DNA of 64,000 bases from Hsuehochloa calcarea. Taxonomy: Eukaryota; Streptophyta; Magnoliopsida; Poales; Poaceae. Shown piece by piece: positions 22,213 to 34,000 of the stretch (its first letter is position 1; each line of letters starts with the position of its first letter). The notes under the pieces were generated by a model. That model had not been told where the DNA came from. It searched no databases and worked only from the letters and a program-made list of their open reading frames with translations. Location of the stretch: contig CM070594.1 of assembly GCA_036346395.1 (NCBI GenBank), positions 14,417,385-14,481,384 of the forward strand. The letters run 5' to 3'. Both the position numbers and the translations under genes were made by a program.

Positions 22213-22425
22213 CGTCCAAGGGGGAGTGTTGATAAACCCTTGATAAATGATTGATAGGCATAATACCGAAACTACTTCGGGTACTTTAGTATATAAATAA
22301 GACCTCCCTTGTACACATAAAGAAATTGATTAATAATGAGGCTTCTCCATCTATAGTGTTTCCATCTATTATCTCTCATCGGTGATTGGCTTGATTTATT
22401 CCTGCAACGACTACGTTATTTAACA
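22213..22425 (+). repeat. Copia B polypurine tract and 3' LTR
   Basis: The purine run AAGGGGGAG (about 22218-22226) is followed by a 199-bp LTR from TGTTGATAAACCC at 22227 to TTTAACA at 22425. The short LTR contains TATATAAATAAGACC (about 22290), a likely TATA box. No matching copy was seen upstream, so the 5' LTR is lost or outside the recognisable part. Confidence 0.75.
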
Positions 22426-23040
22426 CATACTTTTGTTTTCTTCTTTTTTTGTTGTAACCTCAGTGACCAATTGCTGTGCTTCACGTAATTTTTGCTGTGT
22501 TGGATCTAATGGCTGAAATTGATGCCTCTAAATGAGATCTGATTGACGGGAGGGCCCGATGGGTTAATGCATGACTTAACCGTAAATTATTTAAAGATAT
22601 ATAGGACGAAGCACTGCCGAATCTGACAGAGCCCTCTCGAGGATTTGTTACCACTAACGGCCTTTATTTCGCAGTTGACCTCATGATCAGGCGCGACGGC
22701 GACGGCGACGGCGACGACGACGGTGACCAGCTCGAGACAGGATCTTCAGCAGGGGCGTTAACGCTGCTCACGTCAGGCCTTTCGTGACACACACAGTCCA
22801 GCTGGATGAACACGATGGAGCTGGCGTTCTCGGCGACCTCGCGCAGCGCGGAGAGAAATTTTTTTCGGAGGGTAACAAAACAAATGAAATTACTGGAAAA
22901 TTTGGAATTTCGATTTAAAATTTCGGTGGGGGCAAAATTTAACCAAAATCAAATTTAGAATGTAATTTGTCTAAATTCAAACATTTCCATTTTTTAACGA
23001 ATTATAAAAATTTCGAAGGGATGACGAAATCAGCGAAATT
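22426..23040. other. Spacer with a GC-rich relic (about 22690-22860)
   Basis: A short GC-rich block at 22690-22860 interrupts AT-rich sequence. Read on the minus strand it gives LREVAENASSIVFIQLDC, which looks protein-like but which I cannot assign; on the plus strand it is a GAC-repeat-rich frame. Around it, 22870-23040 is AT-rich with many AAATTTCG-type strings. No gene call. Confidence 0.3.
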
Positions 23041-23400
23041 TCACACCGAAAATTCGCTGAAATTATTTTCCCTGGTCACGACTCGCACTGGCCAGCGCCA
23101 CGGCATCGTGCTGCACGATAGCGTCGCCGGCGTGCCTGCCACGGTCGCGGACGACGACGACGGAGCCGTCGCGCTCTCTCGCCGCTTGGTGTCTGTCCAG
23201 GTCGACGAGGAGTTGTTGCTCCACGTATGCGTTTGGGACGGTGACTGCAAAGCGAAAGCGTCCTCGTCCACCGTCGCGTTTGCGTTTGCTCCAGGATGCT
23301 CTGATGGATACTCCATACAAGATCCAAGTGAAGGTTGCTTGGACTGCTATTGTTGATTGGTTTAGTAGGATTAATATGTGTTTAGGGAATTCTCCGAGGG
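23041..23400 (+). pseudogene. DUF6598-like protein, C-terminal relic
   Basis: The frame reads IVLHDSVAGVPATVADDDDG and then AVALSRRLVSVQVDEELLLH. This resembles the end of DUF6598, a domain of unknown role expanded in grasses, whose C-terminus has the pattern LxDS...V.DDDG.I.LSRRVVSVE..G.L. After about 23310 the family-like end (KIQVKVAWTAIVDWF) is found in the next frame, so there is a frameshift. No N-terminal part, start codon or promoter is seen; AT-rich repeat-like sequence abuts it on the left. Function unknown; this copy is a fragment. Confidence 0.5.
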
Positions 23401-23734
23401 AGGCTAATTAGTCAGAACTTACGGCACAGCGTGGCTAGCGTGCCAACTCGGTGAACTTACGGGTGTTTGTGTCTGGTTCGAGGATCACTTCATCTTAGAA
23501 TGGATTGGTTTATCATAGTATCGTTCTATAAATTTAGTGGGATAACATTATTCTTCTCTTCACACTCTATCCTTATTTGGTGCTACTGCTACCACAATGT
23601 TTTACATGACGAAGGGTTTTTATTGTTGCTGTTGAAACACGTTAAAAGAAGCCTTCGTGTTTGAATTCCTACATTAGCAAAAAAAAAAAAAAAAACCAGA
23701 AGAGATCCTCGTTGGCTATTTTCGGCGAGTCTAG

Positions 23735-23784
<50 letters not shown>

Positions 23785-24359
23785 AACTGGATAACTATAT
23801 AGTTCACAATATATCATTTATTGTGATAAATATATATCAGTAAAACACCGATAACATATTATAAAGATTTAAAGTTACTTAATACATGTAACGAATTGCT
23901 ACAGTTGGTTATAGTGGTAAAAGGACACGGGGCTCGGGATCAAATCCGAAAACTGTATAACGAACCCACCGAACACGTAGTTAGCGGGGCCGAAAACCTT
24001 GACCGCTAGCCACAACTCGGAGAGAGAAAAAGAGAGAAAAACCTAGTCCTGCTATGGATTACGGACGCCTACGACGCATTGCGCGAGCGCGAGCGGAGCG
24101 GCTATGGCAGCACGGCGGGCCTAATTGGGCCTACGAGACGCCGGAGGATGGGCGGCGGCCCCGCACGCGGCACGTCGTCCAGCCCAGGGATCGTCACATT
24201 CGAAGCGGTCAAAGATCGGGTTCGTGCGTGCGTGCGTGCCGTGGGCGCGGGCCGCTCGGTTGGATGCCGTCATGACGCGGACGCCGCAGAAGATGGTTGC
24301 AGAGGGACGGAAGGGAAGCGCCCGATCGAGAGGCCAATCGGACGGCGCACGTTGATTCG
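23401..24359. other. Intergenic spacer with poly-A run and (TA)n microsatellite
   Basis: Contains an A-run (about 23679-23695) and a TA dinucleotide run at 23737-23781. From 24000 the sequence becomes GC-rich, approaching the promoter-like region at 24360. Open frames here (for example 24054-24275) show no family features. Confidence 0.6.
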
Positions 24360-24640
24360 CCCCTCTATAAATTCCCACCCAAACCCTACCGCTCGCCACC
24401 CTGCCCACGTCTCCCTGCTCGCCGCTGCGGCGCTCGTGGCTTCTCGCTTCTTCCCCTCCCTCTCGAATCTGTAGATGCAGTTCTTGCTACTCGCTCGAGA
24501 ATCCCTGAATCCTGCTCTTGCCGCTTCATCCAAGTCTTGATATGTTCTATTGGTGTTGTTCTTTCGTTGCAATTTCTCTCTCTCTCTCTCTGTTTTTTCC
24601 TCTTGTTTCGACAACCAAGAACGAAAACTTTTGTGTTTCA
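24360..24640 (+). promoter_or_regulatory. Orphan promoter-like region with TATA box and CT-rich leader
   Basis: CTATAAAT at 24364-24371 is followed by AAACCCTACCGC and a CT-rich stretch (CTCTCTCTCTCTCT at about 24574-24591), a layout typical of strong plant promoters and 5' leaders. Upstream is a GC-rich block. No recognisable coding sequence follows: downstream frames up to 24930 are low-complexity or phase-broken. It may be the detached promoter of a gene copy, the start of a noncoding transcript, or an exon of an unrecognised gene. Confidence 0.4.
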
Positions 24641-25970
24641 TCGCAGCTGTTTTATCCTTGATAGTTGGTAGATGTGCACATATAAAGAGACCCCGAGTTT
24701 TGATCCTGGATACTCGGGTGCCTAACCTTGGTGTGCGAAATTCTATCTTGGCGATTCACGCTTCTTCGAGCGTGCGGACGCTTCCCTCGTCTTCTCGCTC
24801 TGCCTGTGATTCGCCGCACATTTGCTTCCATCTTCACCAAAATCTCTGCGCTCTGCCATCCGTTTTTCTTACTGCATTTGGAGGTTATTTTATCCTATTC
24901 CTTACCGTTACCGTAACCGTACTGTAACCAACAAGCCAAAACAAAACGCAACTTTGGTCCATTACAAATTCGACCGTGTAAATCCGGGACGCAATAGAAT
25001 AACTGGCAGGGTGCTGCCATTTTGCAGTGGAGCCGCGTCAAGTTACCACGCTGACCCCCTCCCAACACACAAAGTTACCACGTCGAAATGAAATCTTGAA
25101 ACGCTCTCCTGATGGGGAATCATTTTACAATTGCAATGAACAGGTAATTTTTTCCCCTTTGATTCCGTAAAAAAATGACAGCTTTATGAGATGTTCAAAA
25201 GCAATGAACGGATAATTGATGCGTTCACGGTTGATACCGGGAGCCCATAATAAACTCACGGGCCGGATTTTCTTATCAAGCTCCTTAATGGAGTAGTTAG
25301 TCACTGACTCAGCATCTTTTGTCGGTGAGGTTCGCAAATTTCAAACGATAAAAAAATGAAATATTTCGCTCTGCATAGTGCATACTACCAAACCAAAATT
25401 TGGTAACGCTATTTTCAGTAACACTAAAATTTGGCTTCATCACAATTCAAACAAGTGCTAAATTTTGCTTTTTTTGACCTATTCATGAACCAGACAACCC
25501 AAATGTTACGGAACAGTAGTGCTTAAATATCCTCGTAGGCCTGTTTAGGTGAGCTGGATTCAAGTGAAATTTAGTTCAACTTTCACGAGTGGATGGACTG
25601 GAATCTTCTTCCCGATCCATCAAAACAAGGCCTACAAATTATTGCCTACCTGAGCTTGTTCCTGGACGCCGAGTTGCTAATGGACCAACCAGATCGAGCT
25701 CAAGGCCCATAGCAGTGTAGCACAGTACTCAGAACTGGGAAGTGGATCCTTGCAATGCTTGAGGCGATTCTACCATAGCCATGGGAATTAGGGGTGGAAT
25801 GACCAGCGCCAGTGCAAGGATTCGTTTGCCTAATGCAGCCACGCAGAGGCGGATATGATCCAATCAAGAAATATATTTACTAACAGCATACATGTAGAAA
25901 GCTCTGAACCTGACATCACCTTCTGCAAGTTTGAGCGTCTTGAGGAATTGAGGGCGATCCGCCACATGAT
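24641..25970. other. Intergenic spacer without recognised gene
   Basis: AT-rich in the middle. Short inverted strings such as CCAAACCAAAATTTGGTAA (about 25388-25406) hint at a MITE end, but no pair of termini was found. No reading frame with family features. Confidence 0.5.
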
Positions 25971-26200
25971 CTGTGCGATCACATCACAAATTCAATTCTT
26001 GCAATCATTGGCAGTGGGAAAGGATGCATGTTTTCTTAGTTCACCGTTCCGGAATAAAAACACAGGGACAGCAAAAACACGATCCGCTGTGCGATCAGAT
26101 CACAAATTCAATTCTTGCAATCATTGACCGTGCGAAAGGATGCATGTTTTCTTAGATCATCGTTCCGGAATAAAAACACATGGATAACAAAAACACAGGT
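25971..26200. repeat. 116-bp tandem duplication
   Basis: Two copies start at 25971 and 26087 with CTGTGCGATCA, share ATTCAATTCTTGCAATCATT, GGATGCATGTTTTCTTAG and CGTTCCGGAATAAAAACACA, and differ at scattered bases. The second copy grades into AT-rich sequence after about 26195. Confidence 0.9.
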
Positions 26201-26299
26201 ATCTCAAGGAACTTTATTTTCATTAATTAACCTATTTTTCAACTTATTTTAATTACTAACCCTCAACTTTATTTTCAAATCGAACCCTTTTTCTCTCCG

Positions 26300-26561
26300 A
26301 ACACGTGCGCATTAAATGCCATCACCTCCGCCGCGCCTGTTCCTCCACTCTTCTCCTCCCCACTTGCCCTCGTCACGCCAGAGCACATGGATGTCGAGTC
26401 GCCCATGCCCCTGTTGCCTCACCATTCCTTCCTGTCACTCAACTCGTCCATAGCAGTGAGCCCTGAGCCGAGCTCACCCGTTGGCCTCTCCTTGGGCGCT
26501 CTCCACCTCCAGCCTATATAAAGCCCCCTGGAGCTCCATTCCTCACCATTTGCTTCCCTGA
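26300..26561 (+). promoter_or_regulatory. TATA-containing promoter segment split by solo LTR 2
   Basis: CCTATATAAAG at about 26514-26524 lies 38 bp before the insertion point of solo LTR 2. The sequence resumes at 29042 with a CT-rich leader-like stretch. The upstream part (26300-26510) is GC-rich. It is probably the U3/R part of an older LTR rather than a host gene promoter, because no host coding sequence follows. Confidence 0.4.
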
Positions 26562-29046
26562 TGTAAGGTCGAGGTGGCCGACTAGAGGGGGAGCGAATAG
26601 ACGGTTTTAAAAATTCTTTCGGGCTAAAACCAATTAATAATGCGGAAGCTAATAACGAATTGGTTTTGCATAATTAAAACCTAAATCAACTAGACTTCCC
26701 TAGGTGCACCAACAATATGAATACAATACAAGAGAGCAATCATACAAAGATATATAAGCAATTAAAGCATGAAATATAAATTTTTCAAAGTAAAGCACAA
26801 GCACAAACCAAGATGACACAATTATGTTTTACCGTGGTGTTCGGAGACTTGCCGGTCTCCCCTAATCCACGTTGAGGTAAGCCTAATCAAATTGGACCGG
26901 CTCCACTAATTAAGCCAACACCTTCGAGGTAAGTCCAGCCACTTGGACCGGTTCCAACGTGAACCAACACCTCGCTCCACTAGGGTTGCTCTTCCTCCAC
27001 TCCGGAGATGGTGAGCACCAAACCACTCACAACACGCCGGGCCTTCTCACAAGCTTCTTGAGAAGATCACCGGTCACGACGCCTCCATGCCGTCTAGGTG
27101 TCGGCAAACACCAAGAGAAACACATCTCAACTCTCATTTGAACTAATCAAGTGTCAAAGCTCAAGTTGATACACAATCCACTACCTAAGGCAACACATGC
27201 ACTTAGGGTTTGCTCTCAAATCTCACTAAGTGCAACACATGCACAAAAGAGAAGAAAACCTTACTCTTAGCTCAAAGGACTGAATATAGCACTCACAATA
27301 AAACCAGCAACCTTCTCCAACCAGCCAAGGTGGGTATTTATAGCCCACACCTAAAAACTAACCGTTGGAGGAAAGATTCCCTCGAAATAGTGCAGGGTCG
27401 GTCTGACCGCCAACTAATGGCCGGTCGGACCGCCCATGCCCCAACGGCTATAAAACTAGCCGTTGGGCCTTCGGCCGGTCGGACCGCCAACTAATGGCCG
27501 GTCTGACCGCCCGAGGAAAATCGCCCTGCACCAAAATGGCGCTTCTCTGGAATAAACGTTCCATGAAAACTCCAGAACTTTCGATCTTCGGTAGTTCTTT
27601 TTTCTCAATGGCGGAACTACCGCACAGAAAAACCGGTCAAGGAGAAATCGGTCGGACTGCCAACAGATGGCCGGTCTGACTGATATGCCACCGGTCAGAC
27701 CGGTGGTCCCTGGCAGTCAGACCGCCAGGCCACAGAGACCAAACCCATTTGCCTCGCTTCAAATGGCAAAACACATTCGCCCATTTGAGTGCATTTTCAA
27801 CAAGATTTCAAAGATGATATTCTCAACAGGTTACAAAACACATTTGCCAACCTTTAGAATACTCACCACAAGGAATAAGGTACATGGACTTACGCCATTT
27901 GCAAACTTAAGTCATATGCTACAAGGGTACGCATGAGCCTCGACTATTTGCAAAATACATTCGCAAATAAATAGCATCATGCCTAGATAAGCTAGAGCAA
28001 CCACGATGAGCTATCAACACATGACTAACTCAAACTACTAGTTAAGACCCCTCTTAATAGTACGGCAACCTATACTAGCAATCCGGTCTTCCAACCAAAC
28101 ACCAAGACCGGTAAAAGATTAGTAACACATCCTTAGCCCTAGCTAGTCATACCTTTGCTTTGCATCTTCTTGAAGCTTGATGACGCACATCATCACTTCA
28201 AGTACGGGTCATTAACTTGATAATCATCAACACATGATGATCCTTTGCTTAACCACCATCAACACATGATGTGACTTCTCTTGTCTTGACGATCAACCCA
28301 TGATCATCTCTTCTTCTTGATAAGCATCAACTCATGATGCATCCTTTACACCAAGCTCTTGACTTTAATGTCATTGACACATGATGACATCCAAAGTCTT
28401 CATCACCTTGGAACATAACCTATTCATCCAACTCATGAAAAATGTTAGTTTCACAATGTGATTACCATTAGTTACCACAACAAACCATTATCACATAATG
28501 GTAGGACAAGATATTTCAATCTTTCCCTTATTGGTAATTAATGATAACCACTTCAATTACACATAAATTGAATGTAGATAAAGTAACACAACATGAGTAT
28601 ATATATATAAACTACACAAGTCATATATATATACTCACAACATGAGTATGTAAGAACTACACAAGTTATATATACTCAAACGGATATGTTTCAAAGTAAA
28701 GATCACAAATATATGTGGAAAATAGAATGTGGATCAATACTAATGAAACCACAAAATATAGAATGAGCTCCCCCTAAATGTGTGCATACAGAAATGTGTA
28801 AATAAAATATATGCACATATTCAAGATATACTTATGGTGGAGTTCAACCTATATTTTGGATCCGAGGAATGCAACATTATATAAGAGTATAAGTCGAATG
28901 CATACCTCGTTGAGTTTCACCTTTATATCCAAATGAGACTACACACTAGATATAGAAATAGAAATGTTAGTCTCACAATTAGATTTGTCATTAATCATCA
29001 AAACACTCCATTAACTCATAATGGCGGGTCTAGATCTTTCACCTGA
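26557..29046 (-). mobile_element. Solo LTR 2 (26562-29041) with CCTGA target duplication
   Basis: The plus strand begins TGTAAGGTCGAGG at 26562 and ends GATCTTTCA at 29041 (2480 bp), with CCTGA immediately outside both ends (26557-26561, 29042-29046). Read on the minus strand it ends CCCCCTCTAGTCGGCC...CTTACA, the tail typical of large-LTR grass copia elements, so the LTR is in minus orientation. It carries eight GGTCNGACCG-type motifs at 27390-27730, as in solo LTR 1 but in a different context. No PBS, gag or pol is present. Confidence 0.9.
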
Positions 29047-31053
29047 GCCACCCACTCCTCTTGTTTCCTTCTTCCACCAAGCCGAGCGCATAGAAGCTCA
29101 AGCTTCCAACTGCCGGCCAAGTCGCCGCAGCAGTGTCCGGCCGTATCAGTGAAGCTCTTCTCTCGCCGCCAGCGTCACATCACATTTCTAAGTATAAGGG
29201 TTCCCCCTTACTAATTTCAGCTTTAGATCGCAGGGTTTGTCGAAATTTGTTTTCCCCCATCCTCGGCCGAAAGCTTTGTCTTCGTGCTCGACTCCGGTGT
29301 GGTCATCCATTTTCTGATTCTTTGCTCTAGCACGATCTCCTAACCATGCTCGATATTCCCCTACCCTTCCTTACTCCTGTTTTTGCTCAGGCTGCCCTCC
29401 CCTCGGTGAAGTCATCATTGTCGCCGTCGTCCATTAACGACTCCAACCTTCTTCCGACCACTTACGACCACGTACGACCACCTCGGCCACTCCCCACCGT
29501 CAACAAGAGCACGAAGAAGATAGTTGGTCTCCGCGCTGACCACCTCGCGTCGCATGAAACCCAGGAGGTCCGATCTGGCGCCAGCTTTCCCCGGGAAGGT
29601 CTCTGCGCCGAGCGCCAGTGGCACTAGTGCATGCATCCTCTGCCTCCGACCACTGCAACCGGTGAGACCTACACCGTATGGTAGCCCTTGATCTCTTCGT
29701 CCCATTTTGCTACTCCCTGATCTCCTTCCGACCAGTTAGTCGAAACCTCCTTTCACCCACCTGTAGTCGAAGCATCCTTCGACCGGTGTAGTGAGCCTCC
29801 TTGACCACACGTAGTGAAATCTCTTCCGTCGGTGGTGAAGCCTCCTTTCGACCCGGTAGTCGAAGTCTCCTTCTAACCACTTGTAGTCAAAATATCCTTC
29901 TGAGCAGTACTCGAAACCTCCTTCCGACCACCTGTAATCGAAGCCTCCTTCTGACCAGGTAGTCGAAGCCTCCTTCCCACCACATGTGGTCGAAGTCTCC
30001 TTCCGATCACCTGTAGTTGAAACCTCCTTCTGACTAGGTAGTCGAAGCCTCCTTTTGATCACCTGTAGTCGAAACCTCATTCCGATCATGTGTAGTAGAT
30101 CCTCCTTCTGGACACGTGTAGTCGAACCTCCTTCTGACCACCTCTAGTCAAACCGGTGAGCAGTATCCGAAACCTATTTGTTGGATTTTCTCATCCAGCA
30201 GAAATGGTTTAGGATATAACTTTCGCATTCGAACTCCAAATCGAATAAGTTTTGTTTCTAATTTCATATTAAATCATAATATACCTTATGTACTAATTTC
30301 ATAATTTTTGGAGACTTCTGGAATTTTGGTGTTTATTCGGTGTTTTCGCTTTGCCGGTACTTGTCGTTAGATGACGATGATTTGGGAGTGCAATGGAGAT
30401 GATCATGTGAATGTCCAGTGTACCATCAAGCAAAGGCACGCACCCATTCTGTTAATGCATGTTGATCCTATTACATTCAAAAATTATTATTTTGGTTTGC
30501 AACTGTATGTATGCATGCTTTATTTGTCAAGTTATGATTGCGATTAAAGGTAGTTAATCCTATTGAATGAATTCCCTAAAATTGTTCATCTCCTGCCACT
30601 AGCCTAAGTTAATATTCCCACTGATTATTAGTGCTCGGTGGATGATATATGATCTATTTATGTTTATTCGGTGTCATGCTTTGCAATACTTAGTTTTCGG
30701 TAGATTGGACAGCCGTCAACTTTGTCGATGACATTGATCACAAAAATCATTTTTATTATATATCCAGTACCCTGTGGTATTATATTTGGAAAACTAAAAA
30801 TAAAAATAAAACGTTTTGGACTTGGAAAAATGGTATGCATGGTGTGATTGTCAGGTGTGAATGGTTTGTGTCCAAGTCAATAGGGACTGAATTACTTGTG
30901 CCATTGATCCAAGCACTTTTATGTACAACCACATGAGGGCATATGGGAACCCTCCTGACTTAGTAATTTGACGTGTATTAGCTCCGAGTCGCAGGAGGTT
31001 GTGTGTGTTGTGTTAAAAATATTATGTGTGTGTTTGGTGTGTGGGGGTTTGTT
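29042..31053. other. Older repeat sequence (probable LTR) with minisatellite, outer host of nested insertions
   Basis: GC-rich leader-like sequence (29042-29700), a minisatellite (29720-30150), then AT-rich sequence with GCATTCGAACTCCAAATCG (about 30216-30234), a string seen in grass gypsy LTRs. After removal of the gypsy element at 31059-39292 this sequence would continue at 39298. No protein-coding feature is recognised; the frames at 29346-29627 and 29415-29705 have no family features. Confidence 0.4.
29720..30150. repeat. Minisatellite of GTAGTCGAAGCCTCCTTC-type units
   Basis: At least ten units of roughly 36-40 bp, each with TAGTCGAARCCTCCTTC and a GACCA or GATCA core. The 117-codon minus-strand frame 29736-30089 is the translation of this repeat and is not a gene. 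Confidence 0.85.
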
Positions 31054-31058
31054 CCTGT

Positions 31059-34000
31059 TGTGAGGACCCCCGGGTTAATCCTGTAAGATCGAGGTAATCA
31101 CGATCTTAAGGAAGTAAATCTGGGCCTCAAGTAAATGAATTCCAAGTTAACTCCACCTAAGTGACGTCCCAACCGAAACTAGAGCCCGATGATCATCTGC
31201 TACTTGCTCCTTTGCGAGCACGCATGATGACCGATTCTCCAACGGTTCAAGCACACACTTAAATAAGTAAAAAAGGGAATTCATCACAGCGAGAATGAGA
31301 CCACGTTGGCTCCCAAGATCAGCGACCAACGTACCCTCAAACTCACCTTCAATGTTGATCACATCCATACAACATCGTACATTAATAATCCAAAAGACAT
31401 ACAACATAATAGTTAAGTCTACAACTATTACATAACGGTCGACCGGCCAAATTCAAATAAGAGTGACAAATAACAGCGGAAGCAAGATAAATAAACCAAA
31501 AGTCCAGCAAGGTATGCCCATAACCCCTAGCAACCGACTAGGGTTAAATAATAGCACTACTCGTCAGTGCTACCTAAATCGGCACTGCCGAGCTCATCGG
31601 GCTCGAAATCGTCCTCACCTGAAAAGAAAACAAAAAGGCCAGCCAACATCTGGCTGAGTACAAGTGCACTCGCAAGTCTTACACAAAGAAAAGTAGTTAT
31701 GCATAATTGGCCAATCAAGGGATAGCATTAGTGGTTCTAGTTTTGCATAAAACGCAACATCTTACATTCCTAGACCATCTAGTTTTCAAAAGCCAAGTTG
31801 CAAATCATTTATTCAAATGGAAGTTTTACAAGACATAGATATTGTAATAAATCAAATAATACCAAAGTGGCTGTCCACTTTGGTAAACTAAAGTGCACGA
31901 ACATCCCATTCATGCCGAAACCAATTACAACCATGTAAACTTTTAATTTTTGAAGTCTAACGATGAAGCATACTTAAATCAAGTGTTGTCCATAACCGTG
32001 GACACGGCTATTCGAATAGATTATCTCTGCAGAGTTGTACTACTTTACCCACATGACCCGACTAGCCCGTAAGCCTCCGGATGCCTCCGGAAAATAGCAC
32101 ACTTCCTTAGGTATGCCGGCCGGGGAGAATCGAGATACAGTCATTTTTAGCAAGAAAATCCTATTGAGATAGACCACCCATATGAGACAAATCCCAACTT
32201 AGACATAAGCATATAGCAAACGCTAAGCGGGCACACACGTTGTGTCGGAGGTGTCAGTGTGAGGTAGTTAGTAGTTGTTTTTCCCCAACATAAGTAATCG
32301 TGCTCATTAAGCACAATATATATCACACTGGGTTCCTAAGGAACATAGGATTTCACGATCTCTATGTCCTCACACCACCTACGGTCCAACCCAATAAAAC
32401 TTTCCCCTTACTTAACCGTACGGTACCCATATACCGCATGTGATAGTACGCTCGGTACTTGGAGTGTAACGTCCATGGCTCGGTCCTTAATGGTCCAGAC
32501 AAGACAACCACAAACCCGGGTCTTGTGCATAACAGCATCCACACTACAACCACTTGTCTGAACCCAAAAACCTTTTTAACATAACCAAAATTTAACTCAA
32601 TAACCAGAAGTAACAATCTGAACAAAAATTAATAAAAGAATAAGAATCGTTATGTGTCTCCCACAATTGACGAGCTAGTCCCGTCAATTGATCTACCGCG
32701 TTATCTAGACTCGCAATGATAAGCATACAACACACAACGATCATATCATTACACCATCTACCTTAAGCATATGTGTATGGGAAATATCAGGGATAACCAG
32801 CAAGTATAGGATATAACTACTCAACTCACAACATACCGGTATACCGAAAATAGCATGCAGGCAAATATCATTGCATTTCAAACACTAGTGTAATAAAACT
32901 GGGATCAATATGATGCAAAAAAAAAGTTCAAATGATGCTTGCCTTGCTAGAAGAGTAGTTGCTCACTCTCGGTGGCGTAAGAATATACGCTGATTTCGTC
33001 GGTATCTAAAGAACGGAAATATCGATAAACATCAAGAAACATAAAAATCAAATTGCTCCAAAAAGCATGAATTTTCTACAGTACATAGTTTATGTTTTAA
33101 GATGAATTTATGTACAAGAATTATTCCAATTGGATTTAGTAGGTGAAAGTTATGGTCGTTTGAAGTTTGTATGTCCCGAAAATACTTTTTATTCAATTTA
33201 AAGTTTTGACCAAAAATTTGTAGAACAGTGGGGTGGTAATTGATTTCATATATAAATTGGGAATATTATTGTGAGTCCACTACAAATTGGTTCATCTCAT
33301 CAAGACTTTCCATGCAAAGTTATGAATTTTCAAAGTTATAACCATTTTTCTATTGTAAAGATAATTCATTAAATGCTCATTTTTCAAAACTATATTCTCT
33401 GCTGTAGAGAAAAATGTGCAACCTTCTTTAAAATAAATTTCATTAAAAATAAAAATTACCAGCACTGGTTTCATCCCATTTGGGGTAAAAATGAATTTGT
33501 TATGCATTTTTGAAGTTAATCATATTTTTCAGTTTACAAATAAATACATTCTGATTTTCTTAATTGATTATTAATTTTCTTACCGAGCCGCACCTAGCCA
33601 CTGCTACTGACATGTGGGGCCAGTCACAGTGCCATTTCTTCTTTACCCACGGGGATTTTAATTTCCCAACTGACAAGCGGGGCCTCTGTCGATGGCGGGG
33701 TCTCTTGCCGCATCGTGGACCATCGTCCACAGGCGGTGCCTGACATAATGAACACTGCGCTTAAGTGGCGAGCTCACTGTCGGTCTTCTTTTAATACTTT
33801 CGATTTACGTACGGGGCACTTTGTCATAGGCTCATCTATTTCCTTAAGACACCATTAATAAGAGTAATCGAGGATTAGCGCCTTAATGGCTTTGCTCTGA
33901 TATTGTCGGTAATCCAACAATCTTGAATTGCATTCGCCGTATTGCCGCCGATTCCGACCCGGCGTTGCGCCAAGGGTCGCTAACTTTCGATAGCCATGCA

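Larger units (their letters stand above)
15061..22425 (+). mobile_element. Copia-type LTR retrotransposon B, decayed, interrupted by a solo LTR
   Basis: Order along the plus strand: gag (15061-15930), protease and gag-pre-integrase (16348-16950), integrase (16950-17770), RT (18534-19061 and 21039-21410), RNase H (about 21500-21960), polypurine tract (about 22218-22226) and a 199-bp 3' LTR (22227-22425). The 5' LTR and PBS were not found upstream of gag. Pol is interrupted by many stops and frameshifts and by a 1972-bp solo LTR at 19062-21033. Gag-protease-integrase-RT order identifies it as copia. Confidence 0.9.

Noticed and set aside
24054..24474. Overlapping arginine-rich frames near the promoter-like region
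   Set aside because: GC-rich composition gives open frames on both strands; no start, domain or splice support.
29736..30089. 117-codon minus-strand frame with repetitive protein
   Set aside because: It is the translation of a minisatellite; no start context or family features.
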